From NCBI GenBank assembly GCA_029688995.1, contig JARULA010000003.1:214246-278245 (forward strand): 64,000 nt of DNA, written 5' to 3'. A program made the position numbers and the translations under genes. This document shows, piece after piece, positions 1-8,989 of the stretch. Within the stretch, counting starts at the first letter, position 1, and each line of letters starts with the position of its first letter. The DNA is from Marinilabiliaceae bacterium ANBcel2 (GTDB lineage: Bacteria > Bacteroidota > Bacteroidia > Bacteroidales > Marinilabiliaceae). The notes beneath the pieces are model-generated. The model saw nothing but the letters and a program-made list of their open reading frames with translations. It made no database searches and was not told the DNA's origin.

Positions 1-558
1 CATGCTAATCCAAGTATTACCGGAACCGGTAAAATGGAGAGTGAAGGAGTAGGTTCTTACTGGCCTTTTGCAACAGGTAAACGAGTTGAGCATGCTAATT
101 TGCTTTTAGAGCAGATGATTTCAAATCCTCGCGTACGTTATACCCTTGCTCCTAATCAACATATAGGTGTATGGAAGGTTGGTTTTAAGCCTCAACTTAT
201 AATGCGTGAATACTTAACTCGAAGAGGTAATGCAAAATTGCGCTCAGAGCAGTATCAGCCATCAAGATGTTCTCTATTGGGATATGAGTTGAACTATCTT
301 ACAATTGAAGGAGCCAAAATACCTTCACGATTCCTTAAGGTTTATAAGCAGGCTGAGGTTGGTACTAAAGGTTATGATGCCGGAGCAGATCAGTTGATTG
401 AATTCTTTAAAAAAGAGTTAAAGCAGTATCAAACTGATGATCTGCTTCCTTTAGGACATAAAATTATTGAAGCATGTTTAAATGATGCTTCAGTTGAGGA
501 GTATAATGAGCTACTTCCAATGGAGTATAAGTATGCATTTTTTAAAAAGAATAAATAA
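1..558 (+). CDS. C-terminal part of a DUF4914-type protein (5' end outside window)
   Basis: The frame is open from base 1 with no stop, so this is the last 185 codons of a longer gene; the first internal ATG at 34 is probably not the start. The visible part contains the segment GTGKMESEGVGSYWPF and ends in FFKKNK. From memory this resembles the C-terminus of the large DUF4914 proteins of Bacteroidota, which have been likened to phosphoenolpyruvate carboxykinase; that link is weak and I cannot name a reaction. The stop codon shares one base with the ATG of purE (TAATG), so the two are probably co-transcribed and translationally coupled. Family assignment is moderate; function is unknown. Confidence 0.55.
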   Translation, partial: HANPSITGTGKMESEGVGSYWPFATGKRVEHANLLLEQMISNPRVRYTLAPNQHIGVWKVGFKPQLIMREYLTRRGNAKLRSEQYQPSRCSLLGYELNYLTIEGAKIPSRFLKVYKQAEVGTKGYDAGADQLIEFFKKELKQYQTDDLLPLGHKIIEACLNDASVEEYNELLPMEYKYAFFKKNK

Positions 559-1031
559 TGGGTAAAGTTGTTATTTTAATGGGTTCAAAGGCCGATCTTG
601 ATTGGTCTACCCGTATTGCAGATTCATGTAAGAAGTATGGTTTAGAACCTGTTCTTCGCATAGCATCAGCTCATAAAGTGCCTTTAAAAGCTTTAGATAT
701 TATTCGTGAATTTGAAAAGGAGAATGTTGTTTTTATTACCGTTGCAGGACGTAGTAATGCCTTAAGTGGATTTAGTGACGCACAAACATACTGTCCGGTT
801 ATAGCATGTCCTCCTTATGGGGATAAATTTGCAGGAACAGATATTTATTCAAGTTTGCGTATGCCTTCAGGAGTAGCTCCTGTAGTGGTTCTGGAGCCTG
901 ATAATGCCGGTTTGGCAGCGGCCAAGATGGTAGGATTGAGTGATGATAAGGTGAGGCAAAAAGTTGCCGAGGCGCAGGAGCTTCAGCGTAAAAAGCTTGA
1001 AGATGATAACGATTCATTGTTGAAAGGATGA
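558..1031 (+). CDS. purE: Class II PurE, 5-aminoimidazole ribonucleotide carboxylase
   Basis: This 157-residue protein acts in cytosolic purine synthesis, making 4-carboxyaminoimidazole ribonucleotide. The N-terminal MGSKADLDW phosphate-binding loop and the SAHK segment (about residue 37) are typical of PurE. The central segments AGRSNALSG, ACPPYGDKFAG and SSLRMPSG resemble the class II enzymes (animal PAICS and Treponema denticola PurE), which use CO2 directly, rather than the class I mutase, which has a different AGMAAHLPG-like segment. If class II, no PurK would be needed. The ATG shares one base with the upstream stop, and the 3' end overlaps the next gene by four bases (ATGA), so the three genes form one operon. 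Confidence 0.88.
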   Translation: MGKVVILMGSKADLDWSTRIADSCKKYGLEPVLRIASAHKVPLKALDIIREFEKENVVFITVAGRSNALSGFSDAQTYCPVIACPPYGDKFAGTDIYSSLRMPSGVAPVVVLEPDNAGLAAAKMVGLSDDKVRQKVAEAQELQRKKLEDDNDSLLKG

Positions 1032-2023
1032 TAAAATCTGGCAAAGACACAATTTTTGCTGCAAAATTAATAAGGGAAGGCAAGTTGGTTGCCTTCCCTA
1101 CCGAAACAGTTTATGGATTGGGAGCAAATGGATTAGATGCTAATGCAGTAGCATCGGTTTTTGAAGCAAAAAAACGACCATCTTTTGATCCTTTAATCCT
1201 TCATATATCTTCAACAGATGATTTGTCGGTTATATTTAAAAAACCAGCTGATATAATTTATCAGCTGGCTGATAAGTATTGGCCCGGACCGCTTACTATA
1301 GTGGCAAAAAAAACAGCTAAGGTGCCCGATATTGTTACAGCAGGATTAGAAACGGCTGCTGTTCGTATGCCCAATCATCCTGTTGCATTAAAGCTTATTC
1401 GACAGTCCAAAGTGCCTGTTGCTGCTCCAAGTGCCAATATTTTTGGACGACTTAGTCCCACAAAACCTCAGCATGTTAAAGAGCAGCTTAAAACCATTGA
1501 CTATCTTCTTGAAGGAGGAAAAACAGATTTGGGTATAGAGTCAACTATTGTATCGGTTAAAGATGCAAAAACCATAGAGGTTTTACGTCCCGGTGCTATT
1601 ACTATAGATACGTTACAAAAGGATTTCCCCCATATTGATTTTATAACCGGTTCGGGTGGTGATAGTTTAACTGCACCGGGTCAGCTTAAGAGTCATTATT
1701 CACCTCGTAAGCCTCTTTATTTGTACGATGAGTTGCCATCAGAGTTGCCATCTTATGCAGCACTTATACTGTTTAAGCCTTATAATATTCCTTCAGATGC
1801 TCAGTCAAAAGTTGTTTTGTTGTCTAAAACAGGTGATATAAAAGAGGCTGCTTCAAATATGTTTGGTGCTCTTCACTCTCTTGAGGGGGATAGTGAAATA
1901 GAGCAGATTTATGCTGTAAAAATAAAAGAGGAGGGACTTGGAATAGCTGTAATGGACAGATTAAAAAAGGCTGCATACCGTTTTACAAACTTTTATAATG
2001 ATCATGAAATAGAAGCCGGTTAA
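1028..2023 (+). CDS. tsaC: L-threonylcarbamoyladenylate synthase (Sua5/YwlC type)
   Basis: This 331-residue protein makes threonylcarbamoyl-AMP from threonine, bicarbonate and ATP, the first step of the t6A37 tRNA modification. Residues about 10-190 are a YrdC domain: VAFPTETVYGLGA, KKRPSFDPL and APSAN are visible. Residues about 215-325 form the extra C-terminal Sua5 domain, so this is the long Sua5 form rather than the short TsaC form. It starts inside the last codons of purE (ATGA overlap) and is followed immediately by a strong terminator, which ends the operon. The family is essentially universal; assignment is secure. Confidence 0.9.
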   Translation: MIKSGKDTIFAAKLIREGKLVAFPTETVYGLGANGLDANAVASVFEAKKRPSFDPLILHISSTDDLSVIFKKPADIIYQLADKYWPGPLTIVAKKTAKVPDIVTAGLETAAVRMPNHPVALKLIRQSKVPVAAPSANIFGRLSPTKPQHVKEQLKTIDYLLEGGKTDLGIESTIVSVKDAKTIEVLRPGAITIDTLQKDFPHIDFITGSGGDSLTAPGQLKSHYSPRKPLYLYDELPSELPSYAALILFKPYNIPSDAQSKVVLLSKTGDIKEAASNMFGALHSLEGDSEIEQIYAVKIKEEGLGIAVMDRLKKAAYRFTNFYNDHEIEAG

Positions 2024-2043
2024 AAACCGACTTCTATTTTTTT
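2010..2043 (+). terminator. Rho-independent terminator after tsaC
   Basis: An inverted repeat AGAAGCCGGTT / AACCGACTTCT overlaps the tsaC stop codon and is followed by a run of seven T. It closes the purE-tsaC operon. Confidence 0.85.
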
Positions 2044-2170
2044 ATCTGCTTTATACTTTTTACTCCTTAATTTCTACTGCTCATTTTTAACAAAAAAGCA
2101 GACGCCTTAATAAGGTTAACAGAAGAATTTTATAATTTACTGTTCAAATTTAAATGCTCAATTTTAATAG

Positions 2171-3031
2171 TTAATTTTTAACGATTAATACCGGCAGATT
2201 TTTGTCGGGTGCTATCATTCTTTCAGCTACACTACCTATTAAAAACTCGCTATCATCGGCTTTCCCTTTGTTACCCAAGACAATAAGATCAACACTCTCA
2301 AATACAGCTCTGTCATAAATGGTTTTTGAAATATGCTGGTCTATATCTTCAATGATAACGCAATCTTCTTTTAATTTTAGCTTGCTCTTTATCTTTTTAT
2401 ATTTTTTTGCTGCTGATTTTTCCAGCTCTTTCATAATCTCCTTTTTATCTTTTATAAAAGGGAAATATTGCATTCCTACTTTTATGGCATGAACCGGAAT
2501 TAACTCTGCACCTAATAAATCGGCACTCTCTTTTGCTATTTTTAAAGCGTTGTTTGTGTAGGAGGAAAAGTCAACGGGAACCATTATTTTGTTAATCTCG
2601 CCTCTTGCAATTTCACTTACAAAAAGAGTATTATTATTACTTAAACGAGCTACCTTGCTAGAGAATGTTCCCGATCCGTAATGATTTGGCTTTTTGCCCA
2701 TTGCCACCAGATCATAGTTCTCGCGATCAATCCATTCTAAAAGGTTTTCTATACCCCCTTTTTTATGAACATGCACATCTGTTTTTACATCCTCCTGACC
2801 AAAGAACTCCTGCGCATACTCTTTTAGCTCATCACCTATAATTGATTCTATTGGTTCATCTAAATCGGGATACAATTTTAAAACTTCATCAGGAAAATTT
2901 TCTACTTCTATAAAGTGTATAAGTGTTATTTGATCAAATTTATAGTTCTCATTAATTTTTTTGATGTAGTTGAGAACGATTTTGTCCATATCGGACAAAT
3001 CCATCATTAATGCTATTTTTGATAGTTTCAT
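2171..3031 (-). CDS. Universal stress protein with two UspA domains
   Basis: This 286-residue cytosolic protein has two tandem UspA-like halves. Residues 1-140 begin SKIALMMDLSD and end near TLFVSE; residues about 147-286 begin INKIMVPVDFSS. The second half ends with the ATP-binding-type signature LGNKGK followed by GSVAERM and PVLIV. Its ATG overlaps the stop of the BCCT transporter gene by four bases (ATGA), so both come from one transcript. A UspA protein translated with an osmolyte transporter suggests a role in stress or transport control, but that is inference from the neighbourhood only. Confidence 0.85.
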   Translation of the reverse strand: MKLSKIALMMDLSDMDKIVLNYIKKINENYKFDQITLIHFIEVENFPDEVLKLYPDLDEPIESIIGDELKEYAQEFFGQEDVKTDVHVHKKGGIENLLEWIDRENYDLVAMGKKPNHYGSGTFSSKVARLSNNNTLFVSEIARGEINKIMVPVDFSSYTNNALKIAKESADLLGAELIPVHAIKVGMQYFPFIKDKKEIMKELEKSAAKKYKKIKSKLKLKEDCVIIEDIDQHISKTIYDRAVFESVDLIVLGNKGKADDSEFLIGSVAERMIAPDKNLPVLIVKN

Positions 3032-4620
3032 TTTTTATCCTCCTTTTTAGACACACGTTTAGCAATCATTCCAGCTATTTTCTTTTCATAAGATTTTTGA
3101 TCCTCTGTTTGAGAAAGATATTTTTCACGTGCAAGTTCTGATTTAAGACCTTTAAGCAGACTGTAAATCATTATTACCAGAATGATCAAAAATGGCAATC
3201 CGGTTGTAACAGCTGCCGTTTGAAGAGCCGTTAGTCCGCCCCCCAACAATAATACCGCTGCTACGGCACCTTCGGTATTAGCCCAAAAGACTCTTTGACC
3301 TACCGGAGCATCCAGTTTTCCGCCCGCTGTTATACTATCAATCACCAGTGAACCGGAGTCAGATGAGGTAATAAAAAAGCTTATTACAAGCATAACACCT
3401 AAAATAGATGCTACACTTCCAAAAGGAAACTGCTCAAAAAAGACAAAAAGCGCTGTTGATTCATCGGCAATAATTCTTTCACCTAAATTATCGGCAGTAC
3501 CTTTCAGATCCATCCATATTGCCGATCCTCCAAAAGCTGTTAACCACAAAAATGTTATTAAAGAAGGCACCAAAAGAACACCAAAAATAAATTCACGTAT
3601 TGTTCTTCCTTTGGATACTCTTGCAATAAACATTCCTACAAATGGCGACCAGGAGATCCACCAAGCCCAGTAGAAAACTGTCCAGCTCCCCTGCCAGCCT
3701 ACATCTTTAAAAGCTTCGGTCCATGATGCAACCTGTAGTATACTGTTAATATACCCACCTGTATTTTGTACAAAGGATTTTAAAATAAAGAGTGTTGGAC
3801 CTATAATTAATACAACTAGAAGCAGTAACCCTGCAATGCGTACATTCCATTCACTAAGAAAGCGCACCCCTCTTTTTATTCCTGTTATTACCGAAACAGT
3901 AGCCGCCATTGTAATAATTATAATAAGGAACACTTGCATTCCTACTGTATTTGGAGTGCCAAAAACATGATGCAAACCGCCGCTAACCTGTTTAACTCCC
4001 AAACCAAGCGAAGTTGCTAATCCGAACAGAGTAGCTAAAACAGCAAAAACATCTATTACATTTCCTATCGGACCGTTGACTCTCTTTCCCAATAGGGGCA
4101 AAAAGACTGATTTGATTGTGAGTGGCTGGTTTCGGTTAAAAGCAAAGAATGCAAGAGATAACCCTACAAGAGCGTATATTCCCCATGCGTGAAAGCCCCA
4201 ATGTAAAAAAGACAGATCCATTGCATTTTGAGCCGACTCGATGGTTCGCCCTTCTCCAACCGGAGGATTCATATAGTGGAATACCGGTTCTGCAACTCCC
4301 CAAAATAGTATTCCAATACCCATACCGGCACTAAATAGCATTGCAAACCATGCAGTAGTAGAAAATTCTTTTTCTGCTTTTTCACCTCCCAGACGGATAC
4401 CTCCATATTTTCCAAACCCTATAACTAAGCTGAAAATGAAGAAGAGATTAACTGCAATAATAAAGAGCCATCCAAAATTATGCGAAATAGCATTTTGAGT
4501 GTTTGAAAATACTTGTGCCATTGGCTCTCCAACAATTAATGTGATGGAGATAAAAAGTACAATCAAAATGGTTGCAGGCCAAAAAACCGGCTTGTGAATA
4601 TCAAAGTATTTTTTTTTCAT
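3028..4620 (-). CDS. BCCT-family betaine/choline/carnitine transporter
   Basis: This 530-residue inner-membrane protein has about twelve hydrophobic segments. The family core is clear: MGIGILFWGVAEPVFHY (about residues 100-116) and the tryptophan-rich stretch WTVFYWAWWISWSPFVGMF, which forms the substrate box and cation site. It imports quaternary ammonium compounds driven by sodium or proton; the actual substrate cannot be read from the sequence. The N-terminal tail is short and the C-terminal tail is charged, which in some BCCT members senses osmotic stress. It is the first gene of a two-gene operon with the universal stress protein. Confidence 0.92.
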   Translation of the reverse strand: MKKKYFDIHKPVFWPATILIVLFISITLIVGEPMAQVFSNTQNAISHNFGWLFIIAVNLFFIFSLVIGFGKYGGIRLGGEKAEKEFSTTAWFAMLFSAGMGIGILFWGVAEPVFHYMNPPVGEGRTIESAQNAMDLSFLHWGFHAWGIYALVGLSLAFFAFNRNQPLTIKSVFLPLLGKRVNGPIGNVIDVFAVLATLFGLATSLGLGVKQVSGGLHHVFGTPNTVGMQVFLIIIITMAATVSVITGIKRGVRFLSEWNVRIAGLLLLVVLIIGPTLFILKSFVQNTGGYINSILQVASWTEAFKDVGWQGSWTVFYWAWWISWSPFVGMFIARVSKGRTIREFIFGVLLVPSLITFLWLTAFGGSAIWMDLKGTADNLGERIIADESTALFVFFEQFPFGSVASILGVMLVISFFITSSDSGSLVIDSITAGGKLDAPVGQRVFWANTEGAVAAVLLLGGGLTALQTAAVTTGLPFLIILVIMIYSLLKGLKSELAREKYLSQTEDQKSYEKKIAGMIAKRVSKKEDKK

Positions 4621-4779
4621 AAAAAGTTTTATGATGTTAAGTTTGTTGATGATTTTCTGTTATGGCAGATTAACCATCTTTAATTAACTTTGGTTGTAAA
4701 ATTATAATTTAAGCTGAAAATAAAATTTTCTTTTAACACTATCAATAAAGTTGATCTATAATTTAAAATATTTTGTTTT

Positions 4780-5634
4780 ATGATTTCGAAAGAGAGCTTA
4801 GAGAATATTTTAGGTGAGAGAATAACCGGTTTTAGTAGTATGGGAGGAGGCTGTATTGCTGATACTCAAAAGATTGATACGGACGGGGGACTCAGTTATA
4901 TAGTTAAGCAGGGAGGTGCATCAGATATGTTTATTAAAGAGGCTGCCGGTTTAAAGGAGCTTGCTAAGCCTGCTGTTATAAGGGTACCTAAAGTGGTTGC
5001 TTTTGACAACGACTATTTGGTTATAGAGTATATAGATTCAAAAGGGAGGATGCCAAATTTTTTTGAAAAATTTGGTGAGCAGTTTGCTTTATTGCATAAA
5101 TATAAAGGTGAGCGATTTGGATTTGATGATGATAATTATCTCGGGCATACGCCCCAGCCCAATATTCCCCGGGGAGAAGAGGCGTTCAGCTGGCTTCAAT
5201 TTTATAAGAATAAGCGTTTGATTTATCAATATGAACTGGCAAACCAGAATGGTTATGTTGATAAAAAATTCTCCTCTTTATTTAATAATCTGATTGATCA
5301 ATTACCTCAAATATTATCAGGTAGTGAAGAGGAGCCTTCTTTATTGCATGGTGATTTGTGGGGAGGAAACTATATGACAGGCGAGAGAGGTGAGCCGGTT
5401 ATAATAGATCCTGCTGTTTATTATGGACACAGGGAGGCAGATCTTGCAATGACAAAACTATTTGGAGGTTTTACTGCTGAATTTTATAACTCCTACAATA
5501 AAACCTACCCTTTAAAAGATGGGTATGAGTATCGTGAAGGAATTTATCTTTTATACCATGTGTTAAATCATCTTAATTTGTTCGGACGCGGTTATTACAG
5601 TCAGGCCATCTCATTGATGCAGCGTTACAGCTAA
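4780..5634 (+). CDS. Fructosamine kinase family protein
   Basis: This 284-residue cytosolic protein belongs to the fructosamine-3-kinase/ketosamine kinase family, which phosphorylates sugars attached to amino groups so that glycated proteins are repaired. Visible landmarks are VKQGG (ATP-binding lysine region), the catalytic loop LLHGDLWGGNYM (about residues 188-199) and the metal-binding IDPAVYYGHREADLAM. Length matches the bacterial family (about 290). It is divergently transcribed from the BCCT operon across 4621-4779. The substrate is inferred from family only. Confidence 0.9.
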   Translation: MISKESLENILGERITGFSSMGGGCIADTQKIDTDGGLSYIVKQGGASDMFIKEAAGLKELAKPAVIRVPKVVAFDNDYLVIEYIDSKGRMPNFFEKFGEQFALLHKYKGERFGFDDDNYLGHTPQPNIPRGEEAFSWLQFYKNKRLIYQYELANQNGYVDKKFSSLFNNLIDQLPQILSGSEEEPSLLHGDLWGGNYMTGERGEPVIIDPAVYYGHREADLAMTKLFGGFTAEFYNSYNKTYPLKDGYEYREGIYLLYHVLNHLNLFGRGYYSQAISLMQRYS

Positions 5635-5659
5635 TTGTTATTGTTGTGGAGTTCTTAAA

Positions 5660-6361
5660 TTATACAAATCCTCTGGTTTCGGCTACAATAACTATCATTT
5701 CAACAATCTCCTCGTCGGTCATTGTTGCACAGTTGAAGAATGAGTCGAAGAACTCAATATCTGGTCGGTTTTTTTCAAAATAGTTTCTAAACTGGGTTCT
5801 TCGTTTATCCATCTCATTGGCCTCTTTTTTTGCCTCGGTAATGCTCATGCCGTATGAATTGGCCACCTGTTCGGTCCTCCATTCAAGGGGAGCCTGCAGT
5901 TTAACATGAAATGATTTTTCAAAATGCTTGGTGATTGATTCACCTGCCCTACCCACAATTACAACGTTTCCTTCGGATGCTGCATTATAGATAAATCGCG
6001 CTATAGTATTTTTTATCTTTACATCGCCCGGATAAAACTCGTCTGAAAAAAATAGAGCTAGATTTTCAAAAAAGCCTCTGGTTCTGTAATCTGATAAATC
6101 TTTTATAAGTGTTGGTGAAAGTTTTAGCTCTCTGGCAGACTCTTCAATAATCTCTTTGCTTATCCATTTCCACTCTTTATCTTTTCCCAGCCTCCTGTTT
6201 TTCTCGGTAAGCACATCTGAAAGTTTACGCGCAATTTTTCTCCCCGGACAACCATATTCCCTCGATATGGTAATTACCGGACCAGGAGCGTTAAATTTCG
6301 GACTTTTACGTTTGGGTTTGCCGGTCCGCTCTTTCATGTATTTTAGGAAAAGATTATCCAT
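5660..6361 (-). CDS. Cytidylate kinase-like protein
   Basis: This 233-residue protein matches the cytidylate kinase-like family (the AAA_33/Cmk-like group often found in Bacteroidota and Firmicutes). The segment VITISREYGCPGRKIARKL around residues 29-47 replaces the classic GPSGSGKGT P-loop of true CMP kinases. VVIVGRAGES (about residues 134-143) is the second family landmark. It probably phosphorylates a nucleotide or related small molecule, but the substrate of this subfamily is not established. It converges with the fructosamine kinase gene, with only 25 bases between the stops. Confidence 0.8.
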   Translation of the reverse strand: MDNLFLKYMKERTGKPKRKSPKFNAPGPVITISREYGCPGRKIARKLSDVLTEKNRRLGKDKEWKWISKEIIEESARELKLSPTLIKDLSDYRTRGFFENLALFFSDEFYPGDVKIKNTIARFIYNAASEGNVVIVGRAGESITKHFEKSFHVKLQAPLEWRTEQVANSYGMSITEAKKEANEMDKRRTQFRNYFEKNRPDIEFFDSFFNCATMTDEEIVEMIVIVAETRGFV

Positions 6362-6533
6362 GCTATCTTTGATTAGTTTAATCGGTTACATTTCAGGGCA
6401 GGGTTTTTTATTTAAATCTATTTGTTGAAATTAAGAAGAATGTGGCAAATATCAAAGAATAAAATTGCCGGCAGGTAAAAAATAATGATAAAAAACTGTA
6501 TAGTTTAACATAATGCAGTGAAGAGTAGATAAA

Positions 6534-6565
6534 AAAGGACAGATTAATAATTTAATCTGTCCTTT
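6534..6565. other. Perfect 14-bp stem-loop in intergenic region
   Basis: AAAGGACAGATTAA and its exact complement are separated by a TAAT loop. The stem sits 35 bases upstream of a small ORF at 6601 and is followed by TTTCCC rather than a long T run. It could be a terminator or an attenuator-like leader hairpin. The rest of 6362-6773 is AT-rich and holds only the small ORF. Confidence 0.6.
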
Positions 6566-6600
6566 CCCTAAATCAGCCTTTGTTAACCAAATCCAAATCT

Positions 6601-6732
6601 ATGAAAAAAAATCTTATTACAAATATATATCTTAAATGTCTGAAATTCATTGAATGCAGGTTAATTGTTGTTAAAACGTGCAGTTTGTTTTTATACTTTA
6701 ATCTGCTCTTTTTTCTACCCTCTTTTTTATAA
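6601..6732 (+). CDS. Small 43-residue ORF, possible truncated signal-sequence remnant
   Basis: ATG at 6601 follows the motif TTAACCAAATCCAAATCT, a leader often seen directly before Bacteroidota outer-membrane receptor genes. The predicted peptide starts MKKNLITNIYLKCLKF and has a hydrophobic stretch from about residue 28, then stops at 6732. The beginning resembles long signal sequences of SusC-like TonB-dependent receptors, so I suspect the remnant of such a gene, or a small membrane peptide. There is no homologous downstream reading frame before the YfcC gene at 6774. Confidence 0.35.
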   Translation: MKKNLITNIYLKCLKFIECRLIVVKTCSLFLYFNLLFFLPSFL

Positions 6733-6773
6733 TTGTGACAATCAATTAACTTTGAGGTTTAAATTTTGAAATT

Positions 6774-8354
6774 ATGTTGAAGAGAGTTCCTCATACTTAT
6801 GTTATTGTTTTTGCTTTGATTGTTTTATCAGCTGTGGCTACCTGGTTTGTTCCCGGTGGTGTATATGTAACTCCTGAAGGGACTGCTGCCGATTCAACTC
6901 CTGTTTTTAAACCTACCGATAATAATCCTCAAACCTGGCAGATATTTGGGGCTATGTTTGAAGGCTTTGTAAGACAGTCGGGTATCGTTATTTTTATTTT
7001 AATGGTTGGGGGAGCTTTTTGGATAATGAACGACTCTAAAGCTATAGATGTTGGTATTCGTTCTTTTTTAAATTTTACTCGCAGGCTTGACCAATTTGCC
7101 TTTATGCGTAAAATTGGAACAGGAAATCTGGTGATTGCTCTTATAATGCTTATGTTTTCCGTTTTTGGAGCTGTTTTTGGAATGAGTGAAGAGACAATTG
7201 CTTTTATAATTATTGTAGTTCCGCTTGCGGTATCTATGGGTTATGATTCTATAACTGGTGTTGCTATGGTGTTTGTGGGTGCCGGACTCGGTTTTGCCGG
7301 TGCTGTGCTTAATCCTTTCACTATTGGTATTGCACAAGGTATTGCCGGTCTGCCACTTTTTAGTGGATTTGAGTACAGACTTTTCAGCTGGGTTATAATT
7401 AATATTACTGGTATATCTTATGTTTTATGGTATGCAGGGCGCATTAAACGTAAGCCCGAACGTTCGCTTGTCTATAAAGAAGATGATTACTGGCGTGAAC
7501 ATCTGCATCTTCAGCAAGATGAAGAGGAGCATATTACCTATAAAGCTTCCTGGTGGGTGTGGATAGCCCTATTTGCTGTTCTTATACTTTTTTCGGTATT
7601 TCATCCTTTAACCACCTTAACTATTGGTGATGGAAATGGAATAACAGCTCCTTTTTTGCCTATTATATCTCTTCTCTATTTTGTAACCGGACTGATATCA
7701 TTGAAAAAGTCTTCTCCCGTTTTTGTACTTAACTTGTTGGCCTACACTATAATTTTTTTGGTCATAGGAGTAATGGGGTATGACTGGTATATAATGGAGA
7801 TAGCTTCTCTCTTTTTTGCTATGGGTATTTTGGCAGGTGCAGCAATGAACAAATCGGCCGATTCAATTACCGATCTCTTTTTAGAAGGTGCAAAGGATAT
7901 TATGTCTGCAGCTTTAGTTGTGGGTTTGGCCGGAGGTATTATTGTTATTCTTGAAGATGGTAATATTATACATACCATATTACATGCAATGGCTCAGGGA
8001 ATGAATGATATGGGTGATATAGCCTCGGTGGGTATTATGTATGTTATTCAGTCAGTTATTAATGTTGTTATACCCAGTGGATCGGCTAAAGCAGCATTAA
8101 CAATGCCAATAATGGCACCATTTAGTGACTTAATTGGTCTATCACGGCAGGCAACTGTTATGGCTTTTCAGTTTGGTGATGGTTTTACCAACCTTATTAC
8201 ACCTACTTCGGGAATTTTGATTGGTGTACTTGGAGTTGCTAAAATTCCATATGTTAAATGGGTTAAGTGGATAGCACCGTTGATATTGATTTTAATTATA
8301 ACCGGTTTTCTATTATTGATACCGACAGTAACAATGAATTTAAGTGGTTTTTAA
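6774..8354 (+). CDS. YfcC-family transporter (ion-transporter superfamily)
   Basis: This 526-residue polytopic inner-membrane protein begins with the family-typical LKRVPHTYVIVF and VATWFVPGGVY. It has about twelve hydrophobic segments, plus the paired re-entrant-loop motifs FGMSEETIAF (about residues 137-146) and VIPSGSAKAALTMP (about 435-448). YfcC proteins belong to the IT superfamily with ArcD and DcuC and are thought to move amino acids or C4-dicarboxylates; no substrate can be assigned. A TAACTTTG box lies just upstream at about 6748. A NUDIX gene follows after two bases, so the two are likely co-transcribed. Confidence 0.85.
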   Translation: MLKRVPHTYVIVFALIVLSAVATWFVPGGVYVTPEGTAADSTPVFKPTDNNPQTWQIFGAMFEGFVRQSGIVIFILMVGGAFWIMNDSKAIDVGIRSFLNFTRRLDQFAFMRKIGTGNLVIALIMLMFSVFGAVFGMSEETIAFIIIVVPLAVSMGYDSITGVAMVFVGAGLGFAGAVLNPFTIGIAQGIAGLPLFSGFEYRLFSWVIINITGISYVLWYAGRIKRKPERSLVYKEDDYWREHLHLQQDEEEHITYKASWWVWIALFAVLILFSVFHPLTTLTIGDGNGITAPFLPIISLLYFVTGLISLKKSSPVFVLNLLAYTIIFLVIGVMGYDWYIMEIASLFFAMGILAGAAMNKSADSITDLFLEGAKDIMSAALVVGLAGGIIVILEDGNIIHTILHAMAQGMNDMGDIASVGIMYVIQSVINVVIPSGSAKAALTMPIMAPFSDLIGLSRQATVMAFQFGDGFTNLITPTSGILIGVLGVAKIPYVKWVKWIAPLILILIITGFLLLIPTVTMNLSGF

Positions 8355-8356
8355 AT

Positions 8357-8905
8357 ATGTATGATAAAGTAGAGACAATACCCGAGAAGGTATTAAAGTA
8401 TTGCCCCAGATGCGGCTCTGGTCTGTTCAGATACCAAAAAGACTACTCTTTTTTATGTAATGAGTGTGGATTTCACTTTTATATAAACTCAGCTGCAGCT
8501 GTGGCGGCTGTTATTGTAAATGATAAAGGTGAGATGTTGTTATCGAAGCGCGCTTTTGATCCTCATAAGGGGATGCTTGATCTGCCCGGTGGTTTTGTAG
8601 ATCCACAGGAGAGTGCTGAAAATGCTTTAAAACGGGAGATTAAGGAGGAGTTAAATCTTGATGTTAATCACTATCAATATTTAATATCTGCTCCTAATGA
8701 GTATGTTTTTTCTGGCTTTTCGGTCTATACAAATGATATGGGTTTTTTATGCCATATAAAAGATTTTTCAACGATTACCCACAGGGATGATATCTCTGAC
8801 TACTTTTTTGTTAAACCTGCAGATATCGATTATGAGAAGATTTGCAGTGATTCTATAAAGAGTATTATAAAAACTTATATCTCTTTAAGTTGCAAGCAAG
8901 AGTAA
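8357..8905 (+). CDS. NUDIX hydrolase with N-terminal zinc ribbon
   Basis: I use the ATG at 8357, giving 182 residues; a longer frame upstream only overlaps the YfcC gene. The N-terminus has a four-cysteine zinc ribbon (CPRC and CNEC, about residues 13-35). The NUDIX box runs from GGFVDPQESAENALKREIKE to ELNL at about residues 78-101 with the REIKEE catalytic core. The architecture matches NudC-like or ADP-ribose/NADH pyrophosphatase-type enzymes, which clear nucleoside diphosphate derivatives in the cytosol. The position directly behind the transporter (two-base gap) implies one transcript. The substrate is unknown. Confidence 0.85.
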   Translation: MYDKVETIPEKVLKYCPRCGSGLFRYQKDYSFLCNECGFHFYINSAAAVAAVIVNDKGEMLLSKRAFDPHKGMLDLPGGFVDPQESAENALKREIKEELNLDVNHYQYLISAPNEYVFSGFSVYTNDMGFLCHIKDFSTITHRDDISDYFFVKPADIDYEKICSDSIKSIIKTYISLSCKQE

Positions 8906-8934
8906 TGTTTTTCAGGATTTTTTGAAATTTATAC

Positions 8935-8942
8935 TATTTTTG
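8935..8942 (+). promoter_or_regulatory. Probable -7 box upstream of abgT-like gene
   Basis: TATTTTTG fits the Bacteroidota -7 consensus TAnnTTTG and lies 47 bases before the ATG at 8990. A TTG for the -33 element is not well spaced, so this is a moderate call. Confidence 0.4.
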
Positions 8943-8989
8943 AACTTTTAAAAATTCAAGGTTAAAAAATTATTTATAATAAAATTGTT

